From Paenibacillus sp. AN1007 (GTDB lineage Bacteria; Bacillota; Bacilli; Paenibacillales; Paenibacillaceae): a stretch of DNA of 64,000 bases. Each line of letters begins with the position of its first letter. Positions within the stretch are counted from its first letter, which is position 1. The notes under the pieces are model-generated. The model did no database searches. It worked only from the letters and a program-made list of their open reading frames with translations, and was not told where the DNA came from. Shown in pieces: positions 57,080 to 64,000 of the stretch. The stretch spans positions 3,435,501-3,499,500 of the forward strand of contig NZ_CP159992.1 in the NCBI RefSeq assembly GCF_040702995.1, given 5' to 3'. Made by a program: the position numbers and the translations under genes.

Positions 57080-57913
57080 TTAGTACAAGTTACGGAACTG
57101 CTCCGGTGTGACCCCTTCAATTCGCCGGAAAGTTGCAACAAAATGACTGGCATCCCGAAATCCGGCCCGTACCGCGGTCTCCTTAATCGTAAGGTCTGTA
57201 CTTCCGGTCAGCATTTCTTTGGCTTTACGTAGACGAAGCAGGATGAAATAACTATAGGCGGTTATACCGAAGGACTGTTTAAACAGCGTATTCAGATACC
57301 TGGACGAGATTCCGGTAATGGATGCCATCTGCTCCAGCCCAATGCCAGGGTCACTATAATGCTGCTCCATGAACGCAAGGAGCGGAGCAAGTCTGGTTAC
57401 AGCATGTGAGATGGAGAAACGATTGCCGGTCATGCCGTGTTTTTTGAGCAGAATTAAAAAACGGTACATATCGGCCGAAGCCTCCAGTCCGGATAAATCC
57501 TGGTCGCTCCCGATTGAATCCAGCACCTGCTGCGCATAGTCGCCCAGCGGACTATTCCCATCCCACTGGCGCAGAGCGGTCTCATTTAAACCAAGTGAGT
57601 CGACAATGGCGGCACATTGAGAACCACCGAATGTAATATAGATCGTCTCCCATTCACTTTGAGCACGAACATATTCATGCGGCAGGTTTGGCGGAAGCAA
57701 AATGCCCGAGGCCGCTCCTATCGTTATGGAAGCGCCGGACAGCTTAAATTCCCCTGCTCCTTTTACCGTCTGGAGCCAGTGATAACACGGGTAACCTGCT
57801 GGTCTGGAGACTTTCTCCTGACTGCCGTTATAACCTATGCTCTCAATGTACAGCGGCAGCGGCTGATCCCGCGGTGTCATAAAATAACGTTGATGCCCGG
57901 GTGAAATGAGCAT
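57080..57913 (-). CDS. AraC-family transcriptional regulator
   Basis: A 277-residue regulator with an N-terminal cupin sensor (about 15-110; YHWLQTVKGAGEFKLSG ... ILLPPNLPHEYV) and a C-terminal double helix-turn-helix (IGLEQMASITGISSRYLNTLFKQSFGI and LTIKETAVRAGFRDASHFVATFRRIEGVTPEQFR). ATG at 57913 follows GGAGG. It is divergent from the GH42 gene with about 125 bases between, and probably senses a sugar to activate that gene; it might also control the esterase operon downstream. Confidence 0.92.
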   Translation of the reverse strand: MLISPGHQRYFMTPRDQPLPLYIESIGYNGSQEKVSRPAGYPCYHWLQTVKGAGEFKLSGASITIGAASGILLPPNLPHEYVRAQSEWETIYITFGGSQCAAIVDSLGLNETALRQWDGNSPLGDYAQQVLDSIGSDQDLSGLEASADMYRFLILLKKHGMTGNRFSISHAVTRLAPLLAFMEQHYSDPGIGLEQMASITGISSRYLNTLFKQSFGITAYSYFILLRLRKAKEMLTGSTDLTIKETAVRAGFRDASHFVATFRRIEGVTPEQFRNLY

Positions 57914-58038
57914 AAAGGCCTCCTTGCGTACCGTAATATTAAGTTCCGTATTCTTATATACTTCATTACTTTTATTATATTTTAAATGTCATAGGTATCA
58001 TATAGTATTGGATTATTCTTATACAAGAGGTGAGCGCG

Positions 58039-60069
58039 GTGATCAGCAGCAAACTACCCAAAATGTTTTATGGAGGCGATTACAACCCTGAACAATGGGA
58101 TCACGAGACCCACTTGGAAGACCTCCGTATGTTCAAACTGGCAGGCATTGATATGGCAACCATTAACGTCTTTTCCTGGGCACTGATTCAGCCTGATGAA
58201 GTGACTTATCGTTTTGAAGATCTGGATCAGCTGATTGATCGTTTGTACCAGAATGGTGTGTACATCTGTCTTGCTACGAGTACCGCTGCACATCCAGCCT
58301 GGATGGCCAAAAATTATCCGGACGTGCTGCGCGTGGACACGGACGGGCGCAAACGAAAATTCGGCGGACGACATAACTCTTGTCCGAACAGTCCCACCTA
58401 CCGCAAGTATTCCGAGATCATCGCGGATAAACTCGCGGAACGATATCAAGATCATCCGGCTGTTCTCGTCTGGCACGTATCCAACGAATACGGCGGCGAG
58501 TGTTATTGTGAAAACTGCGAAAAGGCATTTCGTGTCTATCTGAAAAAGCGCTACAAGACCATTGAGCAGGTGAATAAAGCCTGGAACACAAACTTCTGGG
58601 GGCATACGTTCTATGATTGGGACGAAATTGTGCTTCCGAGTAATCTGAGTGAACATTGGGGACATAACAGCTCTTCTTTTCAGGGGATCTCGCTCGACTA
58701 CTCCCGCTTCAACTCGGACAGTATGCTGGAGTGTTATCTGCTTGAGTATCATGCCATTAAAAAGCATATTCCCGATTCGGTGGTCACAACCAATCTGATG
58801 GGCTTTTTCAAACAGTTGGACTACTTCAAATGGGCAAAATATATGGACATTGTCTCCTGGGACAGCTATCCCGGTCTCTCCACACCGATCAGTTATACCG
58901 CAATGGCCCATGATCTTATGCGCGGACTCAAAGACGGTCAGCCGTTTATGCTGATGGAGCAGACACCAAGCCAGCAGAACTGGCAGCCTTATAATTCGCT
59001 CAAGCGCCCTGGTGTCATGCGTCTGTGGAGTTATCAATCCATCGCACACGGCGCGGACACCGTCATGTTCTTCCAGCTCCGCCGTTCAATCGGTGCATGC
59101 GAGAAATACCATGGCGCCGTCATTGAACATGCAGGACACGAAAACACACGGGTATTCCGAGAGGTCACGCAGCTTGGCAGGGAGCTGCAGCAGCTTGGTA
59201 ATACCACACTAGATGCCGCAGTTCAATCCAAGGTGGCGATTGTATTCGATTGGGATAACTGGTGGGCTATCGAGAAATCAAGCGGGCCAACAGTGGCGCT
59301 AAAATATGTCGATCAAATCCATAAATACTACGCGGCCTTCTTTCACCGCAATATTCAAGTGGATATTGTTAGTGTTGACAGCGATATCAGCTCATATGAT
59401 CTGGTCCTTGCCCCTGTTCTTTACATGGTCAAACCGGGCTTTGCGGCGAAGCTGGAGCAGTTTACAGCTGCAGGCGGTACATTCCTGACCACTTTCTTCA
59501 GCGGGATAGTTAATGAACAGGATCTCGTGACCACCGGCGGTTATCCGGGCGAGCTTCGCAGCCTGCTTGGCATCTGGGTCGAAGAGATTGATGCCCTGCT
59601 GCCCGATCAGAAAAACAGCATCGTTCTGAAGGAAAAGTTTGGCTCACTTGATGGCGTGTATGAATGCGGAATGCTGTGTGACCTCCTGCACAGCGAAGGT
59701 GCGGAAGTGATTGCTGAATATGGCGAGGATTTCTATCAAGGAATGCCTGTGCTTACTCGTAATCCTTTTGGTCTAGGGGAAGCCTGGTATGTCGCCTCCG
59801 ATCCGGATGACATTTTCCTGGACGGTTTGCTTGCTGAACTGGCAGCAGCCAAAAACATAGAACCTCTGCTTGAAACTCCCCGGGGTGTAGAAGTCTGTGC
59901 GCGAACTAAAGACGGGGTAGACTATCTCTTCGTTATGAATCACCACGATTCCGCACAGTCCTATGATCTGGGGGATACAGAAGCTCGTGAACTGTTAACG
60001 GGAAAATCGTGTGCAGGACTTATCGAGATTGAAGCACGCGGAGTGCAGATCTTTGAATTCACAGCATAG
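58039..60069 (+). CDS. GH42 beta-galactosidase
   Basis: A 676-residue intracellular enzyme for beta-galactosides, often galactan- or arabinogalactan-derived. The barrel carries acid/base Glu150 in WHVSNEYGGE and nucleophile Glu307 in PFMLMEQTPS. Cys115, Cys155, Cys157 and Cys160 form the zinc cluster of many GH42 enzymes. A trimerisation domain and a small C-terminal beta domain follow. The start is GTG at 58039, since GAGGTGA (58027-58033) stands five bases before it; an earlier GTG at 58030 lies inside that site. Divergent AraC regulator upstream, strong terminator downstream. Confidence 0.95.
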   Translation: MISSKLPKMFYGGDYNPEQWDHETHLEDLRMFKLAGIDMATINVFSWALIQPDEVTYRFEDLDQLIDRLYQNGVYICLATSTAAHPAWMAKNYPDVLRVDTDGRKRKFGGRHNSCPNSPTYRKYSEIIADKLAERYQDHPAVLVWHVSNEYGGECYCENCEKAFRVYLKKRYKTIEQVNKAWNTNFWGHTFYDWDEIVLPSNLSEHWGHNSSSFQGISLDYSRFNSDSMLECYLLEYHAIKKHIPDSVVTTNLMGFFKQLDYFKWAKYMDIVSWDSYPGLSTPISYTAMAHDLMRGLKDGQPFMLMEQTPSQQNWQPYNSLKRPGVMRLWSYQSIAHGADTVMFFQLRRSIGACEKYHGAVIEHAGHENTRVFREVTQLGRELQQLGNTTLDAAVQSKVAIVFDWDNWWAIEKSSGPTVALKYVDQIHKYYAAFFHRNIQVDIVSVDSDISSYDLVLAPVLYMVKPGFAAKLEQFTAAGGTFLTTFFSGIVNEQDLVTTGGYPGELRSLLGIWVEEIDALLPDQKNSIVLKEKFGSLDGVYECGMLCDLLHSEGAEVIAEYGEDFYQGMPVLTRNPFGLGEAWYVASDPDDIFLDGLLAELAAAKNIEPLLETPRGVEVCARTKDGVDYLFVMNHHDSAQSYDLGDTEARELLTGKSCAGLIEIEARGVQIFEFTA

Positions 60070-60118
60070 CGATTCTTCCTGTGCCGAGCGGCTCATCCAT
60101 GCGTAAGGCATCAAACCT

Positions 60119-60180
60119 GAATAAGGCAGCAATTCGGCTGTCTGCTGCAAGCAGAGCCGGATTGCTGCCTTATTTTATTT
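60119..60180 (+). terminator. Terminator after the GH42 gene
   Basis: AATAAGGCAGCAAT-CGGCT pairs with AGCCG-ATTGCTGCCTTATT, then TTATTTTG. The symmetric stem may also serve uxaA on the other strand. Confidence 0.85.
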
Positions 60181-60207
60181 TGCAGCAGGTACGTTTAGTT
60201 TAGAAGT

Positions 60208-61722
60208 TTAGAGAATAACCCCATCTTTGAAGATGGCGATCTCTCGAAAACCGTGCTGCTCACTCAATGTCTGCGCACGTCCTGAAGCAATATCAATGAT
60301 CTGACTGAATAATTGCTCTTTGACTTGATCCATCGTCTGTCCTTCAAGCAGCTGACCTGCGTTAAAGTCAATCCAGTGCTTTTTACGATTCGCCAAATCC
60401 GATTGCGTAGCAATTTTGACCGTAGGGACCGGTCCGCCAAAAGGTGTACCGCGCCCTGTCGTAAACAGCACAATGTGAGCGCCTGCCGCAGATAGAGCCG
60501 TCACGGAAACCAGGTCATTGCCGGGTGCCTCGACAATGTTGAGCCCGGTTTTGGTCACTCGTTTACCATACCGCAGCACATCGACGACCGGGGAACGACC
60601 TCCCTTTTGCGTACATCCGAGTGATTTCTCTTCAAGTGTAGTGATGCCGCCTGCCTTATTACCCGGTGAAGGATTTTCATAGATATTTTGACCATGATTC
60701 ACGAAGTACTGCTTGAAGCCGTTCACCAGATCGACCAGATCGTTAAATACATGCTCATCCGCAGCCCGATTCATCAGAATCGTTTCCGCACCAAACATCT
60801 CCGGAACCTCCGTCAGAATTGCTGTCCCCCCCGCAGCAACGAGCATGTCGGCAGCAGCACCTACGAGCGGATTCGCAGTAATGCCGGATAAGCCATCCGA
60901 ACCTCCGCATTTCAAACCAATTTTCAATTTGCTCAGCGGCAGCGGCTGACGTTTCTCCTGCTCCGCAGCCTCCACCAGCTCCTCCATCAAACGCAGTCCT
61001 TCTTCAAGCTCATCATCGGTCTCCTGTGCTTTAAGAAAACGTACCTTCTCCCAATATTCCGGTGCGATGCACTCACGGAATTCATCCACTTGGTTGTTCT
61101 CACATCCCAGACCGATGACGAGCACACCACCCGCGTTTGGATGTTCCACGAGCGAAGCCAGCAGCTGCTGCGTATATTTCAGATCATCCCCAAGCTGTGA
61201 GCATCCGAAAGGGTGCGGAAAATGGTATACCCCGTCAATCCGGCTGCCAAATTGGGACTGTCCCATACGTGCAAGGGCTTCACACACCTTGTTAATACAT
61301 CCTACCGTATTCACAATCCAGATTTCATTACGGATTCCCGCTTCACCATTCGGACGCAGGTAACCATCGAAAGAGCGTAAATGTTCCGGCGGCATGTCTA
61401 CAGCCATTGGCTGCCCAGGCTGATATTCATATTCAAGCAGTCCATGCAGACCCGTCTTCAAATTATGGCTGTGAATCCAGCTTCCTTGGGCGATCGGTTC
61501 CTGTGCAGTACCGATGGAGAAGCCGTATTTCATAACATCTGCTCCTTGTGCGAGATCGTGCACAGCGATTTTGTGTCCTTTCGGCACATCATCCCGCAGT
61601 GTAAACCCCGCCCCGTCCGGCAGATCAATACGCTCTCCCTTTACATAATCCCGAAGGGCGATGATGACATCGTCCTGAGGCTGGATCGCAATCCATTCAC
61701 TCACTGTACTAGTTGTATTCAT
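60208..61722 (-). CDS. uxaA: Altronate dehydratase
   Basis: Converts D-altronate to 2-keto-3-deoxygluconate in the galacturonate pathway. The 504-residue protein has the N-terminal SAF-type domain (IALRDYVKGERIDLPDG ... KIAVHDLAQGADVMKYGFSIGTA) and the catalytic UxaA core with conserved cysteines in VNTVGCINKVCEAL, HPFGCSQLGDD, VIGLGCENNQVDEF, LKCGGSDGLSGITANP and KSLGCTQKGG, which hold iron. ATG at 61722 overlaps the uxaB stop by four bases (ATGA). This pair serves pectin-derived galacturonate; the isomerase uxaC is outside the window. Confidence 0.95.
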   Translation of the reverse strand: MNTTSTVSEWIAIQPQDDVIIALRDYVKGERIDLPDGAGFTLRDDVPKGHKIAVHDLAQGADVMKYGFSIGTAQEPIAQGSWIHSHNLKTGLHGLLEYEYQPGQPMAVDMPPEHLRSFDGYLRPNGEAGIRNEIWIVNTVGCINKVCEALARMGQSQFGSRIDGVYHFPHPFGCSQLGDDLKYTQQLLASLVEHPNAGGVLVIGLGCENNQVDEFRECIAPEYWEKVRFLKAQETDDELEEGLRLMEELVEAAEQEKRQPLPLSKLKIGLKCGGSDGLSGITANPLVGAAADMLVAAGGTAILTEVPEMFGAETILMNRAADEHVFNDLVDLVNGFKQYFVNHGQNIYENPSPGNKAGGITTLEEKSLGCTQKGGRSPVVDVLRYGKRVTKTGLNIVEAPGNDLVSVTALSAAGAHIVLFTTGRGTPFGGPVPTVKIATQSDLANRKKHWIDFNAGQLLEGQTMDQVKEQLFSQIIDIASGRAQTLSEQHGFREIAIFKDGVIL

Positions 61723-63236
61723 TTCCCTTCACCTTCCAGTTTACCGATTTCATGGACAAGGGCTGCTCGCAGTCCTTCTTTTTCATCCAGATTCTCTCCC
61801 CAGATCCTTTCATCAGAGAGCACGGCAGCAGCTCTTTTCTCCAGCTCAGCTGCCTTATTATTCGAATCTTGGTAACCATCCCAATGTGCCGCCAAAGCCT
61901 CCAGCACGTCCGGGTCGTCTCTTAGAGCTATGGATTCACCGTTTAAAAGGTAGGCCTTGTACCCCTCCTCCGTATGCACAGGGCGATATAGGTACAGAAA
62001 TCCTGCAAAACCTTGGATTAACCGCTCAGGCCAGCTCCCCTGACTCTGTTCGTAAGCGAGAAGAGTAGGCAGTACACGTACTTTGAATTTGCCAGCCGTA
62101 TTCAGCGCAATGTCCTGCAGCTTGTGATCAATGTAAGGATTCAGGAAGCGTTCAAACACTTCTTCCGCATAGCGCTCCAGTTCAAGCTCAGGCATATCCA
62201 TCGCAGGCACAATCTCTTCCAGTACGGCTTCCCTGATCCATGAGCTGAACTGCGGGTCCTCCATTGTTTCCCTTACATGCTGTTTACCGCGAAGCAGGCC
62301 CAAAGAGGACATCAGCGTATGTGAACCGTTCAGGATGCGAACTTTCCGCAGCTGATAGGGTTTCAGATCTTTTACCCAATGCACATTCAGTCCGGCCTGC
62401 TTGAGCGGAAGGCGCTTGTCCAGTGACTCCTCGCCTTGGATCGCCCAGAAATGATAAGGCTCCGCCGTATTGATTAACTGATCTTGATATCCCCAGCGCG
62501 CTGTGAGTGCATCCGCTTCTTCCCGAGAAGGTGCACCCGTTACAATGCGATCCACCAGGTTATTCAAGAACAGATTGTGATGCTCAATCCACAAGCGGAA
62601 ATCATCGGAATATCCGAAGTCTTCGCTATGACGCAGTACACAGCTGCGCAGGACGTCACCATTCCCCTCCAGCAGCTCACATGGAAGATGAACCAATCCT
62701 CTGGAAGGATCTCCGTCAAAGCGTACATACCTTTGATGCAGGAAAACGGTTAATTTGCCTGGAAACGATTGAACCGGTTCACCCGGGATATAGTCTGATT
62801 GTATATATTTCAAGCCCGATTCCGTTGTGTTCGAGATGACAAACTCAAGCGATGGCAGTTCCGCAAGCTCCAGAAATGTCTGCCATTCCTCATATGGATT
62901 AATAAACCGTGAAAAAACAGAAACCATTTCCGTTCGCTCCACACGCTTTCCTTCAAACAGACCTCGCGTAATCATCGTATACAGTCCGTCCTGATCCCGA
63001 ATCTGCTCAAGCTTGGCCTTTCCCCCAGGCCGAGGCTGTGTAACAGCTACACTGCCATGAAACTTGCCCTGCCGGGCACTTTCATGAAGCATCCAGTCTG
63101 CGAATCCCCGTAAAAAATTACCTTCTCCGATCTGCAGTACTTTGACGGGACGTTCAATCATTTCTTTGCATTTGCGCTGACTATCATTACCGAGCAGATG
63201 CATCTTTAATCTTGGCCGCTTAGTGCTTGCAGACAT
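61719..63236 (-). CDS. uxaB: Tagaturonate reductase (altronate oxidoreductase)
   Basis: Reduces D-tagaturonate to D-altronate with NADH. The 505-residue protein belongs to the mannitol dehydrogenase family: the N-terminal nucleotide fold contains VLQIGEGNFLRGFADWM, and the C-terminal domain the signature KDLKPYQLRKVRILNGSHTLMSSLGLLRG, whose Lys and His residues catalyse the reaction. ATG at 63236 follows GAGGTGA with a six-base spacer; GTG at 63242 is less likely. It is the first gene of uxaBA, behind a cre-like site and divergent from an AraC regulator. Confidence 0.95.
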   Translation of the reverse strand: MSASTKRPRLKMHLLGNDSQRKCKEMIERPVKVLQIGEGNFLRGFADWMLHESARQGKFHGSVAVTQPRPGGKAKLEQIRDQDGLYTMITRGLFEGKRVERTEMVSVFSRFINPYEEWQTFLELAELPSLEFVISNTTESGLKYIQSDYIPGEPVQSFPGKLTVFLHQRYVRFDGDPSRGLVHLPCELLEGNGDVLRSCVLRHSEDFGYSDDFRLWIEHHNLFLNNLVDRIVTGAPSREEADALTARWGYQDQLINTAEPYHFWAIQGEESLDKRLPLKQAGLNVHWVKDLKPYQLRKVRILNGSHTLMSSLGLLRGKQHVRETMEDPQFSSWIREAVLEEIVPAMDMPELELERYAEEVFERFLNPYIDHKLQDIALNTAGKFKVRVLPTLLAYEQSQGSWPERLIQGFAGFLYLYRPVHTEEGYKAYLLNGESIALRDDPDVLEALAAHWDGYQDSNNKAAELEKRAAAVLSDERIWGENLDEKEGLRAALVHEIGKLEGEGK

Positions 63237-63299
63237 GGACACTCACCTCACCGATTATTTGGGAACTCAGAATGCAGCTGCAGAAGCAGCATCCTATTA

Positions 63300-63314
63300 T
63301 TGTAAACGCTTTAA
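63300..63314 (+). promoter_or_regulatory. cre-like CcpA site between uxaB and the AraC gene
   Basis: TTGTAAACGCTTTAA matches the cre consensus with one mismatch. It sits in the divergent promoter region next to minus-strand TACAAT elements, so glucose repression of uxaBA is likely. Confidence 0.6.
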
Positions 63315-63421
63315 ATTCATTGTATCATCAATAAAAGGAAATTAAATTGCTTATTTTGTGTTAAATATACTCTTTCATGACTTTATCACATTCAGCGAAT
63401 CTCGTCTCCAAAGGAGCCCTT

Positions 63422-64000
63422 ATGGAACAATCACCTGTGCGCACGACCATTCATACCGAATCCGGCATTCCATTTCGCCTTGTCTATAGTGATACCAAAT
63501 CTCCGCAAAATGAGCTGCCGGATCATCTGCATGACTGGCATGAGATTATCTATGTCTATCGGGGACAAGGAAGTATTTTTATCGATACGGGTCTTGAAGA
63601 TATGCAGGAGGGAGATCTGTTTCTTATTCCTGGCAGCACCGTGCACCGTGCTCTGCCGGATGCCGGCAACCCCGTTACTTCTTCGGCTCTCTTTTTCAGT
63701 CCAGGGCTGCTTGCCTCCACGGCCGGAGGAATGTCCTCCTCCCTACTGCATCCGTTCGAACGCTGCCGTCAAAGGCGTGTATACAAAAGACATCTGAACA
63801 GCAGCGATCGTATGCAGGTATCTGCACTGATCGACGATATTCATACCGAATTTCGGTCAGATCATCATCTAAGCGCTCACGCTGCACTGCTCCGCCTGCA
63901 GCTGCTGCTTATCTTCCTGGAACGACTGGAATCTGCTGCGGGACCCGCTCGCACCGCACCTTCACTTCCTGCTCCGACCTGGCTCTCCTCAACACTGACT
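63422..64000 (+). CDS. AraC-family regulator, N-terminal part, cut by the window edge
   Basis: 193 codons are visible and the frame is still open at the edge. MEQSPVRTTIHTESGIPFRLVYSDTK leads into a cupin sensor: LPDHLHDWHEIIYVYRGQGSIFIDTG and MQEGDLFLIPGSTVHRALPDAG, with the histidine pattern of AraC N-terminal arms. A helical linker (LNSSDRMQVSALIDDIHTEF ... LLRLQLLLIFLERLE) follows; the DNA-binding domain should be beyond the window. ATG at 63422 follows AAGGAG with a five-base spacer. Divergent from uxaBA, it probably controls galacturonate use. Confidence 0.85.
   Translation, partial: MEQSPVRTTIHTESGIPFRLVYSDTKSPQNELPDHLHDWHEIIYVYRGQGSIFIDTGLEDMQEGDLFLIPGSTVHRALPDAGNPVTSSALFFSPGLLASTAGGMSSSLLHPFERCRQRRVYKRHLNSSDRMQVSALIDDIHTEFRSDHHLSAHAALLRLQLLLIFLERLESAAGPARTAPSLPAPTWLSSTLT

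Overview
The window reads as one contiguous chromosomal segment of a spore-forming, low-to-mid GC Firmicute, most likely Paenibacillus. This rests on Bacillus subtilis-like gene order (ylxM-ffh-rpsP-khpA, rimM-trmD, rplS-rbgA-rnhB-ylqG-ylqH-sucCD, fapR-plsX-fab-acpP-rnc-smc-ftsY, rpmF-yceD-tmcAL-sepM-ylbJ-coaD-rsmD), strong AAGGAGG-type ribosome binding sites, a FapR-type lipid regulator, the sporulation membrane protein YlbJ, and a Paenibacillus-style plant polysaccharide gene set. The genus is an inference from protein character; no search was possible.

Bases 1-31000 are housekeeping genes, nearly all on the minus strand: succinyl-CoA ligase (sucD partial, sucC), an OhrR-like MarR regulator, a nitroreductase, YraN, a FlhB-tail/FliK-like pair (YlqH/YlqG), RNase HII, RbgA, signal peptidase I, L19, TrmD/RimM, KhpA, S16, Ffh/YlxM, a hemolysin III-like membrane protein, FtsY, SMC, RNase III and the fatty-acid operon under FapR. 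Plus-strand exceptions are a YifB/ComM-type AAA+ gene carrying a +1 frameshift (2525-4148) and a secreted polysaccharide deacetylase (11700-12653) that splits the usual trmD-rplS neighbourhood. Two copies of a structured intergenic repeat sit about 70-75 bases upstream of rimM and fabG in the same orientation.

Bases 31000-38700 hold flavohemoglobin (hmp) behind a near-ideal Fnr/Crp-type class II promoter, then tmcAL, sepM, ylbJ, coaD and rsmD, with two candidate short transcripts in the gaps. Bases 38700-40500 are an AT-richer patch of four small genes without clear function (three membrane proteins, one soluble).

Bases 40700-64000 are a carbohydrate-utilisation region: a GH2 beta-galactosidase, a three-gene sugar ABC importer, a YesM/YesN-type two-component system, a secreted GH74-X2-CBM3 xyloglucanase, an SMP-30 lactonase, an Axe2-like acetylxylan esterase, a second esterase, an AraC regulator divergent from a GH42 beta-galactosidase, and altronate dehydratase/tagaturonate reductase (uxaA, uxaB) divergent from a truncated AraC regulator at the right edge. 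CcpA-like cre sites lie upstream of the importer, the xyloglucanase, uxaB and sucC. Together the genes suggest breakdown of xyloglucan, acetylated xylan, galactan and pectin outside the cell, import of galactosides, and entry of galacturonate into central metabolism. No tRNA, rRNA, CRISPR array, intact insertion sequence or prophage was seen.
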